Assembly: GCA_039621445.1 (NCBI GenBank)
Contig: CP154954.1
Span: forward strand, 50,447,847-50,511,846
Direction: 5' to 3'
DNA: 64,000 bases
From: Euglena gracilis
Lineage: Eukaryota; Euglenida; Euglenophyceae; Euglenales
The position numbers and the translations under genes are program-made. This document shows positions 61,146 to 64,000 of this stretch, in pieces (positions within the stretch are counted from its first letter, which is position 1; the number at the start of each line of letters is the position of its first letter). The notes under the pieces were generated by a model that was not told where the DNA came from, did no database searches, and saw only the letters and a program-made list of their open reading frames with translations.

Positions 61146-61392
61146 AGCCCCAAGGTGCCTGCCCGAGCCGGGCTCGCTCTGGTGGCCAGTATGGCGTACA
61201 GCCAATGTCACACTGGGTCTGTGGGCCACCAACCCCCCTCCGCCCTCCTGCGGCCTCCAGAGGCTCCGGCGCCTCACCCAACGCCTTGCCAGGACTGCCA
61301 ACCCCCACTCCCGCTGCGTTCTCTGCTCACGAGCCCACCCCGGCGGCAGTGGCGCAGCTTCTCCCAGCCCCACCCCGCCATTGTTATCAGAT
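61146..61392 (+). CDS. Pro/Ala-rich exon, unknown product
   Basis: The acceptor TTATCCCGCAG and donor CAGAT|GTAAGTC are both strong. Of three open frames, the one reading PQGACPSRARSGGQYGVQPM, SHWVCGPPTPLRPPAASRGS, GASPNALPGLPTPTPAAFSA, HEPTPAAVAQLLPAPPRHCY Q has the best codon bias. An ordered stretch with two Cys near the start is followed by a disordered Pro/Ala tail. No family recognised. Confidence 0.5.
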
Positions 61393-61949
61393 GTAAGTCA
61401 CCAGCAATGTCTTTTCAAAAGAAAGCTTTCCTCAACTCGTTTGCCCTCTTCACGGTGTCCCGAAAACAATCGCTTCAACTCATCCGTTGCGTCCTCCCTT
61501 TCCTTCTTCTGCCCTCTCTGAGGGGGGGAGGTGCAGCCTAAGTCGAAGGGACCAACCGGTTTATTGTTTTTCACCCTGCACCTGATACAAGGAAAGAAGT
61601 TGTACATGGAGGTTTTGCTGGTAACTCAAAAGTGGGTTTAAAATGCGTATATCAGTCAGCAAGAAAAGTGTGGAATTGTGAGTACTACCACATTGGATCA
61701 GCAACAGACCATTGTTTCAGGCATGCCCCCCCCCCCTCTGAGGACTGAGTGGTTTTTTTTTTCAGAGCGGCTAACTGGTGATGGCTCTGAACCCCCCCCC
61801 CCCCTCCGGGGGTTGGGTTGGCCAACGTCGACCAAAAGTGGGCCACCCAGCGCCGAAAATGTTTCAGGTTTTTTTGCCCAAAATTGATTTTAGGTCATTT
61901 TTTTTTAATGGATTTATTGATTTTAGGTCATTGATTTAGGTCATTTCAT

Positions 61950-62330
61950 TGATCTTAGGTCATTTTTGGCCCGAGTGGCCATAGTGACCGACCCCCTCCC
62001 CCAAGAAGAAGTGGGTGACTGGTTTTTTTTGATAGTGGACAGTGACCCCGGGGCAGGGGCTTTTTTTTTGTCTTGGACCCCCTCCCCCGGGGGGGGGGTC
62101 CGGGGGGGGGGTAGGAGGGGTGGGTCCCTGGGCCCCCCCCCCCCCGGGGGGGGGGGGTTAGGGGCTCTGGGTATATCTTTTTCGGCGCCAAAGGCGCCGA
62201 AAATTTTGAAAAAGGGTGCTATTTTTAGCATTTCTGGACATTTTTGGGTGGGTCCTCGGGACCCCCCCTCCCCCCGGGGGGGCCACCCCAGGGGGTGGGT
62301 GGGTGCCGACCCCTTCCCCCCCTTCCCCCC
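61950..62330. repeat. C/G-tract and GGCGCCAAAGGCGCC hairpin repeat
   Basis: AAGAAGTGGGTGACTGGTTT, long C-run/G-run junctions, TATATCTTTTTCGGCGCCAA AGGCGCCGAAAATTTTG, and a final CAGTCTTAAAAAAACCCCTG CTCCAG. Its end resembles the DNA just before the acceptor of the 27,963 exon (GGGGTCCTCAAGATAGCCCC TGCCAG). Confidence 0.6.
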
Positions 62331-62579
62331 AGTCTTAAAAAAACCCCTGCTCCAGGAAGCGTCCCTCAATGTTGATTTCGGACGTTTGTGATCATTGATT
62401 GCCTCTTTTTCACTTTTGGGGCTCTTTTGCTCGACCAGATGCTTTGTGTCGTTGCTGGATTGGATTGTGATTTGATGTGTCTTTTTTGCCAAATTGGTCA
62501 GATATGAATTTTATTTACATGAATTCCGGACATTTGACATCCCCCCCCCCTTTTGGGGGGGGGAAGGTTGGTTTCGTGG

Positions 62580-62697
62580 TTGGGAAGCCAGTCATACCAT
62601 TTGTCCCGGAAGCGCGTGACTGTGGCGAAGCTGTACAACCACCTGATTTGCCCCTGTTGCAAACCCCTCCCCAATAATAAACCCCACCGCTTTATTA
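62580..62697 (+). CDS. Weak candidate exon with CPCC motif
   Basis: SQSYHLSRKRVTVAKLYNHL then ICPCCKPLPNNKPHRFISC resembles the beginning of a zinc-binding (RING-like) segment. Edges are not supported by clear splice sites. Confidence 0.25.
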
Positions 62698-63675
62698 GTT
62701 GCTCAACAGAAGTTGGGGCTGATTTTTTTGGGGGTGATTTATCGTTCGAGCAAAATTTTAAAACTCAAAAATGGACCTCAAATGAATGTCACCAGTTCTT
62801 GGGTCCTTTCGGCATTTTCTGGGATATTTGCCCAACGTTCACAACTTTTGGATCCCTTCTGCCCCATGGCACTCCCCCAAGCCCCCATAGAGTCCCCATT
62901 CACCCCTCAAAAGAGACCCCAGGAAACCAGAGATGAGGGGGCTTGCAGTTCCACTCGTCCGTCCCTTTCAGCACACCCTCTTGTGCGTCCCCTTTGTACT
63001 CATCTCGTGGCAGACAACAGCGGGTTCCCTTTTGTGTCTTGTGCAGGCTTTTTGTTGTTTGTTTGCTCAGGGCGTCGGGGTGCACTGAGGCTGGCGGACT
63101 TTTTTTTTCCCCCATCCAATAGTTTCCAAGACAGCCCCCTCCCCCCACCCCAGGGAGACAGTCCCCCCCCCCCTCCCCCCCGATAAAGTGCCTTGCCTGT
63201 AAAGCTGTCAACGTTCGCCAGCAACATCGTCCATTTTGCTGTACCAAGAAAGCCTGGCCCCAGGCCCTCCCTCTCCTTTCTCTGCCGGTTCTCACTCCAG
63301 AGATTTTTTTTTGAATGGGACTCTCAAAGGGGGACTTGGAACGGTGCGTTTGCTTCGGGGATGGGGGAGGGATGAAGCCCACGGATGAAGAGTGTCATCT
63401 TGTGGGGTTTGTTTCCTTTTGTGCTCTGTGATGTGTGCAAAAAAAATTGCTAGGTCTGCCCTGGTATTGTGGTTGTGGTTGTGGTTGTGGTTTCATTGAC
63501 CCCCCCGTCCGTGTTCCGGACCACCGCCTACATTTTTTCGTTGAAGTCCAGCGGCGTTGGGACATGACCCCCCCCCCCCCCCCGTGTCAACGGCACATTC
63601 CCCAAACATCGGCCTGTCTGGGACAGGGGGGGGGTAGCTCCGACACGTCTCTGGCCTCTCCTCTCCCCCCGGCAG

Positions 63676-63782
63676 TTGGGGCGGGGCCGGAGGCTGACTC
63701 TCCGCGCCGGCCCTTGGCCCCCGGCTCACCACAGGCAGGCTGCCCCCTGCCCCCCGGGCTGGACGGATGGCCCGGAATCCTT
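63676..63782 (+). CDS. Candidate exon near the window end
   Basis: The acceptor CTCCCCCCGGCAG is followed by VGAGPEADSPRRPLAPGSPQ, AGCPLPPGLDGWPGIL and donor CTT|GTGGGC. GC3 is high. Pro/Gly-rich, no family recognised. Confidence 0.45.
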
Positions 63783-64000
63783 GTGGGCGGAGGTGGGGGG
63801 TTGACTATCCCCCATTTCCCAGGTGGCATTTCGGGGGTTTGGGGGTCTTTTTTTTTGCCGGTTTTGACCAATTTTGGCAATTTTCGGTCGTTTGTCTCAA
63901 TCTTCCACACTGACATCAGATTCAGTCATTTTTGTCAATTTGTTTCCATCGTATGACACGGCGGCATGGGGATTGGTTCCTCCTCATCCTTGTCTTGCCC

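Overview
This is nuclear DNA from a eukaryote. No ORF has bacterial-style length. The convincing coding pieces are short (27-420 bp), very rich in G or C at third codon positions, and bounded by GT...AG introns whose phases can be matched from one exon to the next. The introns are AT-richer and full of microsatellites, C and G homopolymers, GC hairpins and dispersed repeats. A short (TTAGGG)n block sits at about 56.19 kb. I cannot name the organism. An intron-rich protist or alga with a repeat-laden genome is my guess. Every supported exon is on the + strand; minus-strand coding is only a weak possibility at two or three places. Exon edges were found by eye from splice sites, reading phase and third-position GC. 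They are predictions, not transcript evidence.

Layout. 0-9 kb is mostly repeat-rich intron or intergenic DNA with a few candidate exons (750-859, about 4.7-5.1 kb, 9,002-9,125). 10.4-13.0 kb holds a gene whose exons chain in phase and include a possible Tudor/Agenet-like segment. 14.0-19.3 kb holds the best gene: a multi-HMG-box protein with an HMGB-like first box, an acidic stretch, a duplicated 73-residue linker and further HMG-like segments. One of its introns carries a (CA)n/(GCAC)n microsatellite. 19.3-24.5 kb has hairpin arrays, a 1.9-kb interval flanked by paired CACCTATAG elements, and a KH-like or coiled-coil coding patch.

24.9-28.3 kb holds a CCCH zinc-finger gene with two finger types, 'A' (C-x7-C-x4-C-x3-H) and 'B' (C-x8-C-x6-C-x3-H). 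38.1-41.1 kb holds a second, paralogous A'-B block. There A' looks decayed, and B has no intron inside its finger where the first copy does. Between and after these lie exons of unrecognised genes (29-32 kb, 35.0-36.2 kb, 43.9 kb, 47.75 kb, 49.0 kb, 50.2 kb). The distal third contains two small phase-consistent genes (52.4-54.03 kb; 54.33-55.95 kb) and exons of others (56.5-57.4, 61.15-61.39, 63.68-63.78 kb).

The recognisable proteins are nucleic-acid-binding types (HMG box, CCCH finger), suggesting roles in chromatin and RNA. Nothing shows that the genes form one pathway. The most unusual feature is the intron and intergenic DNA: several small inverted-repeat element families, some with convincing target-site duplications, and dispersed repeats whose C-tract ends supply splice acceptors for neighbouring exons.
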